From the NCBI RefSeq assembly GCF_027587195.1, contig NZ_JAPDDP010000037.1, forward strand, positions 1 through 64,000: 64,000 bases of DNA, written 5' to 3'. A program made the position numbers and the translations under genes. This stretch comes from Solirubrobacter phytolaccae (GTDB lineage: Bacteria > Actinomycetota > Thermoleophilia > Solirubrobacterales > Solirubrobacteraceae). Positions 16,790-27,176 of this stretch are shown here, piece by piece. Numbering within the stretch: position 1 is the first letter of the stretch; every line of letters begins with the position of its first letter. The notes under the pieces were generated by a model. That model ran no database searches, was not told the origin of the DNA, and saw only the letters and a program-made list of their open reading frames with translations.

Positions 16790-16867
16790 ATGCTGCTCGT
16801 CGTACTCAGCCTCGACCTGACCGCCCTCGTTTCATCCGCACGTAGATGCGCGGCGCCGACGCCCTGA
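16790..16867 (+). CDS. Leu/Val-rich leader peptide upstream of and overlapping ilvB
   Basis: A 25-codon reading frame with a good Shine-Dalgarno (AAGGAG at 16778-16783, 6 nt before the ATG). The product begins [19 protein letters not shown]: 8 of the first 14 residues are Leu or Val, the end products of the pathway fed by acetolactate synthase. Branched-chain-residue leader peptides control ilv operons by ribosome stalling in enteric bacteria and corynebacteria. Unusually, this frame runs 22 nt into the ilvB coding sequence in another frame and stops at 16865, and ilvB has no Shine-Dalgarno of its own. This suggests translational coupling rather than a classical terminator switch (inference). 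Confidence 0.6.
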   Translation: MLLVVLSLDLTALVSSARRCAAPTP

Positions 16868-18516
16868 CGCGCGCGCTCGAGCGCGCGGGGGTCGACACCA
16901 TCTTCGGCGTGCCCGGTGGCGCCGCGCTGCCGGTGTACGACGCCCTCTACGACAGCCCGATCCGCCACGTCCTGATGCGCCACGAGCAGGCCGCGGGGCA
17001 TGCGGCCGAGGGGTACGCCCGCGCGAGCGGGAGGCCCGGCGTCGCCATCGGCACGAGCGGGCCGGGCGCGACGAACCTCGTCACCGCGATCGCCGACGCC
17101 CAGATGGACAGCACGCCGACGCTGTTCATCACGGGCCAGGTGAAGACCGCGCTGCGGGGCACGAACGCCTTCCAGGAGGCGGACGTGATCGGCATCACGC
17201 AGCCGATCGTCAAGCACTCGATCGCGATCGAGCGCGCCGACGACATCGCCCAGGCGGTCCAGGACGCGCTCCACATCGCCACGAGCGGCCGGCCCGGGCC
17301 GGTGCTGATCGACCTCCCGACCGACCTCGCGAGCGCGCCCGCGCGGGATGAGACGCACGACGTCTACCTGCCCGGCTACCGCCCGCGCCACCGGCCGAAC
17401 GGGCGCCAGGTGCGGATCGCGGCCGAGGCGATCGCGATGGCGCGGCGCCCCGTGCTCTACGCGGGCGGCGGCGTCGTCAACGCGAACGCGGCGGAGGAGC
17501 TGCGCACGTTCGCGAAGCTCACCGCCGCGCCCGTCACCACGACGCTGATGGCGCTCGGCGCGTTCCCCGCCGACGATCCCGCGTGGCTCGGGATGCTCGG
17601 CATGCACGGCACCCGCGTCGCGAACTGGGCGATGGACGAAGCCGACCTGATCGTGGCCATCGGCGCCCGCTTCGACGACCGCGTGACCGGCGCGATCGAC
17701 GAGTTCGCGCCGCACGCGAAGATCGTCCACATCGACATCGACCCGACGGAGATCGGCAAGATCGTCGACGTCCACGTGCCGCTCGTCGGCGACGCCAAGC
17801 TCGTGCTGGAGGCGCTCACCGGCGCGTACGAGAAGCTCGCGCCGGACCCTGGCCGGCTCGCCGCCTGGTGGTCGCGGATCCGTGGCTGGCAGGCCGACCA
17901 GCCCGCCCGCGCGGCCGAGCCGGAGCCCGGTTGCGTCGATCCGGAGGCGGCGCTGGACGAGCTGTCCGCCGCGCTCGGCGACGCGATCGTCACCACGGAC
18001 GTCGGCCAGCACCAGATGTGGGCGGCGAACCGCCTGAAGTTCAACCAGCCGCGCCAGTGGCTCACCAGCGGCGGCCTCGGCACGATGGGCTTCGGCCTCC
18101 CGGCGGCGCTCGGCGCGCAGGCCGCCTTCCCGGGACGCGACGTCGTCTGCGTGTCCGGCGAAGGCTCGTTCCTGATGAACGTGCAGGAGCTCGCGACCGC
18201 CGTCGAGGAGCAGCTGCCCGTGAACGTCGTGCTGCTCGACAACGCCTGCCTGGGCATGGTCCGCCAGCAGCAGGACCTGTTCTGGAACGAGCGGCGCAGC
18301 GCCGTCAGCCTGGGCGCGAGCCCCGACTGGGAGCTGCTGGCCCGCGCGTTCGGCGTGGCCGTGCGCTCGATCGGCGACGGCGACGAGGTCCAGGACGCGC
18401 TGGCCGAGACGCTCGCCGAGGACGGCCCGGCGATGCTGCACGTCCGGATCGCCCCGGAGGCGAACTGCCTGCCGATGTTCAAGCCCGGCGGCGCGGCTCG
18501 GGAGATGATCGGCTAG
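16846..18516 (+). CDS. ilvB: Acetolactate synthase large subunit (IlvB type)
   Basis: A 556-residue thiamine-diphosphate enzyme that condenses two pyruvates, or pyruvate and 2-oxobutyrate, in valine, leucine and isoleucine synthesis. The catalytic cofactor-activating Glu47 sits in [37 protein letters not shown] is typical of anabolic synthases. The Mg-TPP motif is G438-E-G ([10 protein letters not shown]) ending at Asp465-Asn466 ([13 protein letters not shown]); the usual forms are GDG and NN, so both ends differ conservatively. No regulatory small subunit (ilvN/ilvH) or ilvC follows. Control is likely through the Leu/Val-rich leader peptide that overlaps the start. Its stop codon lies at the edge of an inverted-repeat element. 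Confidence 0.88.
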   Translation: MRGADALTRALERAGVDTIFGVPGGAALPVYDALYDSPIRHVLMRHEQAAGHAAEGYARASGRPGVAIGTSGPGATNLVTAIADAQMDSTPTLFITGQVKTALRGTNAFQEADVIGITQPIVKHSIAIERADDIAQAVQDALHIATSGRPGPVLIDLPTDLASAPARDETHDVYLPGYRPRHRPNGRQVRIAAEAIAMARRPVLYAGGGVVNANAAEELRTFAKLTAAPVTTTLMALGAFPADDPAWLGMLGMHGTRVANWAMDEADLIVAIGARFDDRVTGAIDEFAPHAKIVHIDIDPTEIGKIVDVHVPLVGDAKLVLEALTGAYEKLAPDPGRLAAWWSRIRGWQADQPARAAEPEPGCVDPEAALDELSAALGDAIVTTDVGQHQMWAANRLKFNQPRQWLTSGGLGTMGFGLPAALGAQAAFPGRDVVCVSGEGSFLMNVQELATAVEEQLPVNVVLLDNACLGMVRQQQDLFWNERRSAVSLGASPDWELLARAFGVAVRSIGDGDEVQDALAETLAEDGPAMLHVRIAPEANCLPMFKPGGAAREMIG

Positions 18517-18679
18517 GAGTCCGTTGAAGAATGGGCGATGCACCTGAGGTGGTGCAGCCGCCAGTGCCTCGGGCCGCCCGCTCGAGCGTGGCGTGCCTCT
18601 GGCACGTGAGCCGAGTGGGTGGACCGAGGTGCCGCGGATGTGCCGCATCAGGTGTGTCGGAATTCTTCAACGGGCTCCT
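18515..18679. mobile_element. 165-bp inverted-repeat element, MITE-like
   Basis: Terminal inverted repeats of 18 bp with one mismatch: 18515-18532 (AGGAGTCCGTTGAAGAAT) and 18662-18679 (ATTCTTCAACGGGCTCCT). They bound a non-coding 129-bp core that fills nearly the whole gap between ilvB and the mutase gene. The left repeat includes the last two bases of the ilvB TAG stop. No transposase frame and no clear target duplication are visible. It could be a miniature element mobilised by a transposase elsewhere, an IS remnant, or a large hairpin terminator. Confidence 0.5.
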
Positions 18680-18698
18680 CCTGACGTAACCTGCCCTC

Positions 18699-20375
<1,677 letters not shown>

Positions 20376-20380
20376 GGAAC

Positions 20381-20400
20381 CAGCGCGTCCTGACGCGCTG
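20381..20400 (+). terminator. Hairpin just after the mutase stop
   Basis: Perfect 9-bp inverted repeat CAGCGCGTC / GACGCGCTG with a 2-nt centre, starting 5 bp after the stop codon. No T run follows, so termination is inferred from position and stem strength only. Confidence 0.45.
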
Positions 20401-20407
20401 TCACTTA

Positions 20408-20427
20408 GCGTTTCACGCGTGAAACGC
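20408..20427. promoter_or_regulatory. 20-bp perfect palindrome over a GTG start codon
   Basis: GCGTTTCACG followed directly by its reverse complement CGTGAAACGC. The GTG start (20419-20421) of the secreted repeat protein lies in the right half. As DNA it looks like a dimeric repressor operator. As RNA it would bury the initiation codon. Confidence 0.5.
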
Positions 20428-22914
20428 CTGTCCGCCGTTCTCCTGTTCTTCGCCCTCTCTTCGCCCGCTCACGCGGCGCTCACCGTGTCCACGTCCACGA
20501 CCCAGGCGGGGAGACCCGCGGACGTCACGCTCGAAGCGACGTTCGCGGCCGTCCCGGCGAACGTGAAGCTCAGCCTGCCGCCCGGGCTCGTCGGCAACCC
20601 GAACGCCGACGGCGTCACCAAGTGCCCGGTGGCGACGTTCCGCTCCGGCATCTGCCCGGCCAGCTCCCGGGTGGGCTCGGCGAGCGCCGACACCAGCCTG
20701 CCGGTGCCGGTCCCCGGGTCGGTCTACAACCTCGTGCCCGAGCCGGGCGAGCCCGCGCGGCTGGGCATCGCGATCGAGTTCGTCGGCATCCCGATCGTGC
20801 GCAACGAGGCGTCCATCGCGCTGCGCCCCGACGGCGGCCTGGACTCGACCATCGCCACGCTCGACCCCGGCCCGTTCGGCCTCGACGGCCTCGATCTGAC
20901 GCTCGACGACACGTTCATGACGCTGCCGACCTCCTGCGCGCCCGCGACCGTGACGCTGAACGGCGACAGCGCGTCCTTCACGCCCACCGGCTGTGAGAAC
21001 GTGCCGTTCACGCCGTCCGTGGCGGCCGCGCTCGAGACCCCGCAGCGCGGCGTGCCGAGCGGCGCGACCGTGACGCTGAAGCTGCCCGAGGGCGACTCGC
21101 ACGTCAAGCGCGCGGAGATCGTGCTGCCCGTCGGCACGACGCTGTCGCCGGGCGTCGCGAACGGGCTCGTGGGCTGTAACGACGCGCAGTTCACCGGCGC
21201 GGGCTGCCCCGCCGGCGCGCAGGTCGGCACGGTGAGCTTCGACACGCCCCTGCTCGGCGTGCTCGGTGGGAAGGTCTACTTCGGCGACGGCTTCCGGCTC
21301 TACGTCGTGGTCGACGGGCCCGGCGTGCAGGTCAAACTGGCGGGCGACGTCAAGCTCAACCCGGACAACGGCCAGATCACGACGGTCTTCGACAACCTGC
21401 CCCAGGTGCCGTTCACGGAGTTCGCGCTCTCCTTCCAGGGCGGCGCGAAGGCGGTCCTGAACAACCCGTCGACCTGCGGGACCAAGGACCTGTCCGCGGT
21501 GCTGACGCCGTGGAGCGGGACCGCGCCCAAGGCCGCGTCCGCCAGCTTCACGATCGACGGCGGCTGCGCGCTGCCGGCGTTCGCGCCCGGCCTGAAGGTC
21601 TCGACGGCCTCCACGGCCGCGGGCCGCCCGGCCGGCTCGATGGTGATGGAGATCACGCGGCCCGACGGCGCCGAGGACCTTTCGCGCGTGACCGCCGAGC
21701 TGCCGCCCGGCCTCGCCGGCTCGCTCAAGGGCCTCGCTCCCGGCACGCCGGTCGGGACCGTCGCCGCGACGGCGGGCGCCGGCGACGCGCCGGTCGCGCT
21801 CAACGGCACCGTCTACCTCACGGGCCCGCAGGACGGCGGCCTCGCCGGGTTCCAGATGGTGATCCCGGGCAAGGTCGGCCCGGTCGACCTCGGCACGGTG
21901 ATCGTCAACGCCTCGATCAAGCTGCGCCCCGACGGCGGGCTCACCGTCCAGACCACGCCGCTGCCGCGCCTGATCGGCGGCGTGCCGGTGTCGATCCGCT
22001 CGTTCGCCCTGACGCTCGACCGCCCCGGCTTCATCCTCAACGCGTCCTCGTGCGCGCAGCAGGCCGTGAAGGCGACGCTCGAGGGCGTCGGCGGCACGGT
22101 CGCGGCCGTGTCCGCGCCGTACGCGGCCACGGACTGCGCCGGGCTGAAGTTCTCGCCCAAGCTCGAGGCGACGGTCGGCGCGCGCGGGAAGACCGGCGCC
22201 GGCTCGTTCCCGCCGCTGAAGGCGATCATCAGCGTGCCGCCCGGGCAGTCCTCGACGGCGATCGCGGAGGTCTCGCTCCCGCCGACGCTCGGGCTGGACC
22301 TCAAGAAGCTGAGCAAGGCGTGCGCCCCGGCCCAGTTCCAGAGCGGGACGTGCGCGAAGACGTCCCAGATCGGCACCGCCGTGGCCACCACGCCGCTGCT
22401 CGACAGCGCGCTGCGCAGCCCCGTGACGCTCGCCTCGCCGAACCTCGGCGACATCCCCGGCCTCGCGCTGCAGCTGACCGGTGCCGTGACGCTGCCGTTG
22501 TTCGGCAAGGTCACGCCGCCGAACGGGGCGAAGGGCCGGATCACGAACGCGTTCACCGGCATCCCGGACGTGCCGCTCGAGAAGTTCGAGCTCACGTTCA
22601 CGGGTGGGACGACCTCGCCGCTCAAGCTCAAGCAGGACGCCTGCCACGGCGCCCGGCAGGTCGTGATCGGCAAGCTCACCGGCCACAACGGCACCGTCAC
22701 GAACCTCACCGCCAAGCCGAAGGTGATCGGCTGCCCGCCGACCGTCGTCGTCAAGCGCAAGAGCGGCAAGCTGAAGGCCACGGCCAAGCCCGGACGCGAC
22801 GGCGCGAAGATCAAGAGCGTCAAGCTGGGCTCCAAGACGAAGAAGGGCTACCGGGTGACCGTGAAGGACGCAGCCAAGGAGACGTGGAAGCTGGTCGTTA
22901 GAGTCCGCCGGTAA
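20419..22914 (+). CDS. Large secreted Cys-containing repeat protein, function unknown
   Basis: An 831-residue exported protein. A signal peptide ([19 protein letters not shown]) is followed by repeats of about 170-200 residues, each with a LPPGL...C....F..G.CP..S.VG pattern: [12 protein letters not shown] with [42 protein letters not shown], and [20 protein letters not shown]. Blocks resembling [12 protein letters not shown] recur. The pattern suggests stacked beta-sandwich domains held by disulphides, plausible for an envelope or adhesion role. A basic tail (about 780-831; [17 protein letters not shown]) ends the protein. The GTG start sits inside a 20-bp palindrome. The stop overlaps the carboxylase ATG (TAATG), coupling an exported protein to a metabolic enzyme. 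The family looks lineage-specific; no function is claimed. Confidence 0.75.
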   Translation: MKRLSAVLLFFALSSPAHAALTVSTSTTQAGRPADVTLEATFAAVPANVKLSLPPGLVGNPNADGVTKCPVATFRSGICPASSRVGSASADTSLPVPVPGSVYNLVPEPGEPARLGIAIEFVGIPIVRNEASIALRPDGGLDSTIATLDPGPFGLDGLDLTLDDTFMTLPTSCAPATVTLNGDSASFTPTGCENVPFTPSVAAALETPQRGVPSGATVTLKLPEGDSHVKRAEIVLPVGTTLSPGVANGLVGCNDAQFTGAGCPAGAQVGTVSFDTPLLGVLGGKVYFGDGFRLYVVVDGPGVQVKLAGDVKLNPDNGQITTVFDNLPQVPFTEFALSFQGGAKAVLNNPSTCGTKDLSAVLTPWSGTAPKAASASFTIDGGCALPAFAPGLKVSTASTAAGRPAGSMVMEITRPDGAEDLSRVTAELPPGLAGSLKGLAPGTPVGTVAATAGAGDAPVALNGTVYLTGPQDGGLAGFQMVIPGKVGPVDLGTVIVNASIKLRPDGGLTVQTTPLPRLIGGVPVSIRSFALTLDRPGFILNASSCAQQAVKATLEGVGGTVAAVSAPYAATDCAGLKFSPKLEATVGARGKTGAGSFPPLKAIISVPPGQSSTAIAEVSLPPTLGLDLKKLSKACAPAQFQSGTCAKTSQIGTAVATTPLLDSALRSPVTLASPNLGDIPGLALQLTGAVTLPLFGKVTPPNGAKGRITNAFTGIPDVPLEKFELTFTGGTTSPLKLKQDACHGARQVVIGKLTGHNGTVTNLTAKPKVIGCPPTVVVKRKSGKLKATAKPGRDGAKIKSVKLGSKTKKGYRVTVKDAAKETWKLVVRVRR

Positions 22915-24482
22915 TGCGCCAGAAGGCCCCCGAGACGTTCGCGGAGCGCCTTGAGCAGCTCGAAGAGCTGCGCAAGGCCGTCGTGGACCATGCCTCCGAG
23001 AAGGCGGTCGAGAAGCAGCACGCCAAGGGCAAGTACACGGCCCGTGAGCGGATCGAGAAGCTCCTCGACCCCGGCTCCTTCCAGGAGCTGGACACGTACG
23101 TCCGTCATCGCACGATCGACTTCGACATGCAGAAGAACCGGCCGTGGGGGGATGCCGTCGTCACGGGCCATGGGCTCATCGATGGCCGGCGCGTGTGCGT
23201 CTTCTCGCAGGACTTCACCGTCTTCGGGGGCTCACTCGGCGAGGTGATGGCCGAGAAGATCGGCAAGGTCATGGACCTCGCCGAGAAGATCGGCTGCCCC
23301 GTGATCGGCATCAACGACTCGGGCGGCGCGCGCATCCAGGAGGGCGTCGTGTCGCTGGCCGGCTACGCGGACGTCTTCTACCGCAACGTCCGCGCCTCGG
23401 GCGTGATCCCGCAGATCTCGCTCGTGATGGGGCCGTGCGCCGGCGGGGCGGTGTACTCGCCCGCGATCACCGACTTCATCTTCATGGTCAACGAGACCTC
23501 GCACATGTTCATCACGGGCCCCGACGTGATCAAGACGGTCACGGGCGAGGAAGTGGAGTTCGAGGAGCTCGGCGGGGCGATGTCGCACGCGTCCAAGTCC
23601 GGCGTCGCGCAGTTCGTGGCCGAGGACGAGGACGCCTGCCTGGAGGACGCGCGCTACCTGCTCTCGTTCCTGCCCCAGAACAACCTGGACACGGCCCCGC
23701 GGGTCGCGCCGACCGACGATCCCGACCGGATGGACGCGGAGCTGGACTCGATCGTCCCGGACTCCCCGAACAAGCCCTACGACATCCGCGACGTGGTGCG
23801 CTACGTCGTCGACGACGGCGAGTTCCTCGAGGTGCACGAGCACTACGCGCAGAACATCGTCGTCGGCTTCTCGCGGCTCAACGGCCACGCGATCGGCGTC
23901 GTCGGCAACCAGCCGAAGACGATGGCGGGCGTGCTGGACATCGACGCGTCCGCCAAGGCCGCCCGCTTCGTGCGCTTCTGCGACGCGTTCAACCTGCCGC
24001 TGCTGACCTTCGTCGACGTGCCGGGCTTCCTCCCCGGCACCGCGCAGGAGTGGGGCGGGATCATCCGCCACGGCGCGAAGCTCCTGTACGCCTACGCCGA
24101 GGCGACCGTCCCGAAGCTGACCGTGATCACGCGCAAGGCCTACGGCGGCGCCTACGACGTCATGGCCTCCAAGCACCTGCGCTCGGACTTCAACTTCGCC
24201 TGGCCGACCGCCGAGATCGCGGTGATGGGCCCCGAGGGCGCGGTGAACATCATCCACCGCCGCGACATCGCCGCCTCACCCACGCCCGAGGAGCGCCGCG
24301 CGAAGCTGATCGACGACTACAAGGCGCGCTTCGCCAACCCCTACACCGCGGCCGAGCGCGGCTACGTCGACGACGTGATCATCCCGCACGAGACGCGCCC
24401 GAAGCTGATCGCGTCGCTCGAGGCGCTGCTCACCAAGCGCGAGCCCGGCCCGAAGCGCAAGCACGGGAACATCCCGCTCTAG
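22914..24482 (+). CDS. Acyl-CoA (propionyl-CoA) carboxylase beta subunit
   Basis: A 522-residue carboxyltransferase that moves CO2 from biotin to acyl-CoA. Both crotonase-like halves are present: N-terminal [22 protein letters not shown] and [17 protein letters not shown] with the first oxyanion Gly pair; C-terminal [50 protein letters not shown] with the second. The [19 protein letters not shown] region and overall length fit propionyl-CoA carboxylase PccB better than AccD. The biotin-bearing alpha subunit (39580) and epsilon subunit (38644) lie 15 kb away. The ATG overlaps the preceding stop. Confidence 0.92.
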   Translation: MRQKAPETFAERLEQLEELRKAVVDHASEKAVEKQHAKGKYTARERIEKLLDPGSFQELDTYVRHRTIDFDMQKNRPWGDAVVTGHGLIDGRRVCVFSQDFTVFGGSLGEVMAEKIGKVMDLAEKIGCPVIGINDSGGARIQEGVVSLAGYADVFYRNVRASGVIPQISLVMGPCAGGAVYSPAITDFIFMVNETSHMFITGPDVIKTVTGEEVEFEELGGAMSHASKSGVAQFVAEDEDACLEDARYLLSFLPQNNLDTAPRVAPTDDPDRMDAELDSIVPDSPNKPYDIRDVVRYVVDDGEFLEVHEHYAQNIVVGFSRLNGHAIGVVGNQPKTMAGVLDIDASAKAARFVRFCDAFNLPLLTFVDVPGFLPGTAQEWGGIIRHGAKLLYAYAEATVPKLTVITRKAYGGAYDVMASKHLRSDFNFAWPTAEIAVMGPEGAVNIIHRRDIAASPTPEERRAKLIDDYKARFANPYTAAERGYVDDVIIPHETRPKLIASLEALLTKREPGPKRKHGNIPL

Positions 24483-25169
24483 GTGCCCTTCACACTGGCC
24501 CACCCAGCAGCGGTTCTGCCGCTGCTGCGGGGGCCGCTGATCGGGCCGGCGCTCGTCGCCGGCGCGATCGCGCCCGACCTGCCGTACTTCCTCACGAGCC
24601 TGGACATCCCCGTCAGCGCGCAGTCTTGGTACGAGCCATTCCTGAACGGCACGACCTCGCACTCGCTCGACGGCGTCCTCGCGGTCGACCTGCCCGCGGC
24701 GCTCGCGCTGCTCGTGGTGTGGCTCGTCGTCCGCCCGGCGCTCGCCGCGATGCTGCCCGCCGTGTTCGGGTCGGCCGCGCCGGTGCGACCCCGTGCGGTC
24801 GGCTGGGTCGTGGTGTCGTTGGCGCTGGGGATCGCCACGCATCTCGCCTGGGACGAGCTGACATGGCTGCGGGTCGTGCAGCACGCGAGCACCGTCCTCG
24901 GCCTCGCGGTCGTAGCTGTCCACCTCTGGCGGCGCCGGACGGGAGCGATCGACCGGCGGCTGCTCGTGTGCGCGGGCGTCGTGCTGGGCATCGCTGTGGT
25001 CGGCGCGCTGGTGTGGACGCGCTCGTGGTGGGACGCGGCTGAGGGGCTCTCCGTCGAAGGCGTGCTGTCCGACGCCGCGAAGGGCGCCGTCGTGGCCGTC
25101 GCCGCGGCCGTCGGCGCCCTCGCGGTCGGCTGGTGGGTCGAGCGCGGCCTTACGGCGGTGCGGGCCTAG
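24483..25169 (+). CDS. DUF4184 membrane protein
   Basis: A 228-residue polytopic membrane protein. The N-terminus MPFTLAHPAAVLPLLRGPLIGPALVAGAIAPDLPYF and the segment SHSLDGVL are the recognisable DUF4184 features; the His and Asp residues recall phospholipase-C/MBL-like membrane hydrolases, but activity is unknown. About five to six hydrophobic helices follow, with ATHLAWDELTW between them. GTG starts at the base after the carboxylase stop, so they are cotranscribed. It is convergent with the secreted protein gene; both stop codons share a CTAG. Confidence 0.75.
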   Translation: MPFTLAHPAAVLPLLRGPLIGPALVAGAIAPDLPYFLTSLDIPVSAQSWYEPFLNGTTSHSLDGVLAVDLPAALALLVVWLVVRPALAAMLPAVFGSAAPVRPRAVGWVVVSLALGIATHLAWDELTWLRVVQHASTVLGLAVVAVHLWRRRTGAIDRRLLVCAGVVLGIAVVGALVWTRSWWDAAEGLSVEGVLSDAAKGAVVAVAAAVGALAVGWWVERGLTAVRA

Positions 25170-26407
25170 CTCGTCGCCGCGGTCGGCTGACCGGAGCCGC
25201 CGCCGCTGTCGTTCGTGACCCAAGCGGCCGTCGCCTGGCCCGTCGGGGAGAGCGCGATGCTCGGCCAGAGCGCGTGGTGCGCGGGGTCGGAGAGCGTGGT
25301 GTCCGCCCCGAACGCGCCGCCGTCGGCGCGCAGCGCGGCGTGGACGGACCACTTCGCGCCGTGGGTCGCCCAGGCGAGCGCGGCGGTGTGGCCCGGACCG
25401 CCCGCGAGCGAGAGGCTCTCGGCGCGCTCGGCGAGGACCTGCGGCGCGGCGAACGGCGCCGCGAACACCTCGAGCGTCCCTCCGTCCTCGTACTTGGCGC
25501 CCGGCTTGGCCCAGGCGACGGTCGCGGTGCCGTCGGCCGAGAACGCGGTGGCCACCTGGGAGCCGCTCGACGTGCCCTTCCCGCCCGTGGAGAGGACGGT
25601 CGGCGCGCTCAGCGGCGCGCCCGCGGTCCCCGACGCCACGCGCAGGCTGGTCGTGGCGGCGGGCTGGGCGAGGTAGGCGACCTGGACGGCACCGGTAGCG
25701 CTCACGGCCAGCGCGACGTCGGACCAGCTGCCGCCGTCCGGGAGCACCTGGTCCGCGCCGAACGTGCCGTCGGTCGCGGTGAGCACATGCAAGGCCGCGT
25801 CCGTGCCCGACTGCACCTGCCACGTGAGGGCTGCGCGGCCGCCTTCGCCGGCCGCGACGTTGATCGTCGGGCGCAGCTTGCTCGTGGCGGGCGGCGAGAC
25901 GGTCTGCGGCTTGTCGAAGCGCAGTTCACCCGGCCGCCGGATCGCGACCTGCGCGCGCCACCCGGCCTGGTCGTGCCATTGCCACGCGGCAATGGCCGTG
26001 CCGTCGCGCGCGACCGCGAGCCGCGGCTGGGTGGCCGAGTGCGTGTTGTCGGAGATCGTGTACGCCTTCACCCGCGTGCCGTCGCCAAGGACGAGCGTCG
26101 CGCGGATGCGCTGGACCGGCTTGTGCTTGCGGACCGTGAGCACGACCGTGCCGCCGTGGTCGTCGGCCCCGTAGTCCCAGACCTTCTCGAACGGATCGGC
26201 GCTGGTGATCGGCTGCGGGGCGCCGAGCCCCTTGGAGGCCGACGCGACCGGCTTCAGCCAGCCCGTGAGGACGGACCCGCCGCTCTGCGCGAGCACGTTG
26301 GCCTCGTCGGCGGTGGAGAGCGTGGTGGGCGGCGTCCACGCCGAGGCGGGCGCCGCGGCCACGGCGGCGACAGCAGTCACGGCCACGGCGGTAAGCAACT
26401 TGGACAT
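25166..26407 (-). CDS. Secreted protein with repeated beta-strand motifs
   Basis: A 413-residue exported protein of unknown function. The signal peptide runs MSKLLTAVAVTAVAAVAAA to PASAW. Repeats of about 45-55 residues follow, with patterns such as PRLAVARDGTAIAAWQ, DVALAVSATGAVQVAYL, QVATAFSADGTATVAWA and PSIALSPTGQATAAWV: a D-G-T-A-x-x-A-W motif as in beta-propeller or sialidase-like blades. The start at 26407 was chosen because the signal peptide begins there and a GGATG lies 5 nt upstream; ATG at 26413 adds two residues. It ends in a Gly/Ser-rich tail and shares CTAG stop bases with DUF4184. Confidence 0.75.
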   Translation of the reverse strand: MSKLLTAVAVTAVAAVAAAPASAWTPPTTLSTADEANVLAQSGGSVLTGWLKPVASASKGLGAPQPITSADPFEKVWDYGADDHGGTVVLTVRKHKPVQRIRATLVLGDGTRVKAYTISDNTHSATQPRLAVARDGTAIAAWQWHDQAGWRAQVAIRRPGELRFDKPQTVSPPATSKLRPTINVAAGEGGRAALTWQVQSGTDAALHVLTATDGTFGADQVLPDGGSWSDVALAVSATGAVQVAYLAQPAATTSLRVASGTAGAPLSAPTVLSTGGKGTSSGSQVATAFSADGTATVAWAKPGAKYEDGGTLEVFAAPFAAPQVLAERAESLSLAGGPGHTAALAWATHGAKWSVHAALRADGGAFGADTTLSDPAHHALWPSIALSPTGQATAAWVTNDSGGGSGQPTAATS

Positions 26408-26471
26408 CGTCATCCAGGCTGGTCGCTCCCGCGCCGCCTTCCGGTCCACCAAGGGGTGAGCGCGCCTGCAC

Positions 26472-27095
26472 CTAGGTCGTCGTGAGGCGGACCAGCCGGT
26501 CGAGCACGCGCGCTTCGAGCTCGCGCTCGGGGTCTGAGCGGGCGACCCAGGGCTCGAACGCCCCGGAAGCGAAGCCCGCCAGGGCGCTCGACAGTAGCGC
26601 GACGCGCAGCGTCAGCTCCGCGCGGCCGACGTCCGGCAGGGCGCGCTCCAACCCCGCGATCAGCCGTTCCGTCGGTGCGGTCGCCAGCTCGCGCAGGCGC
26701 ACGTCCAGATGCTCGAGCGGGGCGGCGAGCGTCTGGCCGACGATCCGGCCCAGCCGTCGCTCCTCCGCGGTCGTCCCGACGGCGACGCGGATCAGCGGGT
26801 GCGCCCACGCCTCGATGAGCTGAGCGGCGGTCGGTGCGGTGGGCAGCGCGTCGAGGGCGGCGAGCTGCGCCTCGACCACGGGCCGTGAGGCCTCGGCCAC
26901 GACCGTGGCGACGAGCGCTTCGCGGGACCCGAAGTGGTACTGCACGGCGGCCACGTTGGCCTCCGCCGCGGCGCTCACGGCGCGCAGCGTGAGGCCGGAC
27001 TCGCCGCGCTCGGCGAGCAGCTCGGTCGCGGCCGCGAGCAGGCGGCGGCGCGTCTCTGCGCCCGCGGCCCGGCGGCCATCCGTCTTGGCGCTCAC
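26472..27095 (-). CDS. TetR-family transcriptional repressor
   Basis: A 207-residue TetR regulator. The helix-turn-helix (about 14-60) reads ETRRRLLAAATELLAERGESGLTLRAVSAAAEANVAAVQYHFGSREALV. The C-terminal ligand domain (about 75-200) includes a DUF-type TetR_C segment and the PLEHLDVRLRELA helices. GTG start at 27095. It is divergent from the SDR gene, and the 81-bp gap holds two TTCAAAC-N4-GTTTGAA boxes that fit a TetR operator, so it most likely represses itself and the dehydrogenase. Confidence 0.92.
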   Translation of the reverse strand: MSAKTDGRRAAGAETRRRLLAAATELLAERGESGLTLRAVSAAAEANVAAVQYHFGSREALVATVVAEASRPVVEAQLAALDALPTAPTAAQLIEAWAHPLIRVAVGTTAEERRLGRIVGQTLAAPLEHLDVRLRELATAPTERLIAGLERALPDVGRAELTLRVALLSSALAGFASGAFEPWVARSDPERELEARVLDRLVRLTTT

Positions 27096-27103
27096 AAGAC
27101 GTA

Positions 27104-27152
27104 TTCAAGCACGCGTTTGAAAACACGCTACCTTTTCAAACAAGCGTTTGAC
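27104..27152. promoter_or_regulatory. Two TetR-type operators between tetR and the SDR gene
   Basis: Box 1: TTCAAGC (27104-27110), 4-nt spacer ACGC, GTTTGAA (27115-27121). Box 2: TTCAAAC (27135-27141), spacer AAGC, GTTTGAC (27146-27152). Each is an 18-bp dyad, and the centres are 31 bp apart, about three helical turns, so two repressor dimers could bind the same face. Confidence 0.7.
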
Positions 27153-27176
27153 TTACTTCTCGAGAGGAAGCACGAA

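Noticed and set aside
18515-18679. A complete insertion sequence
   Set aside because: Only 165 bp with no transposase frame; at most a miniature element or remnant.
20413-22686. A 757-codon minus-strand frame opposite the secreted repeat protein
   Set aside because: Composition is Arg/Gly/Ala-rich with no motifs; the plus-strand frame has a signal peptide and regular Cys repeats.
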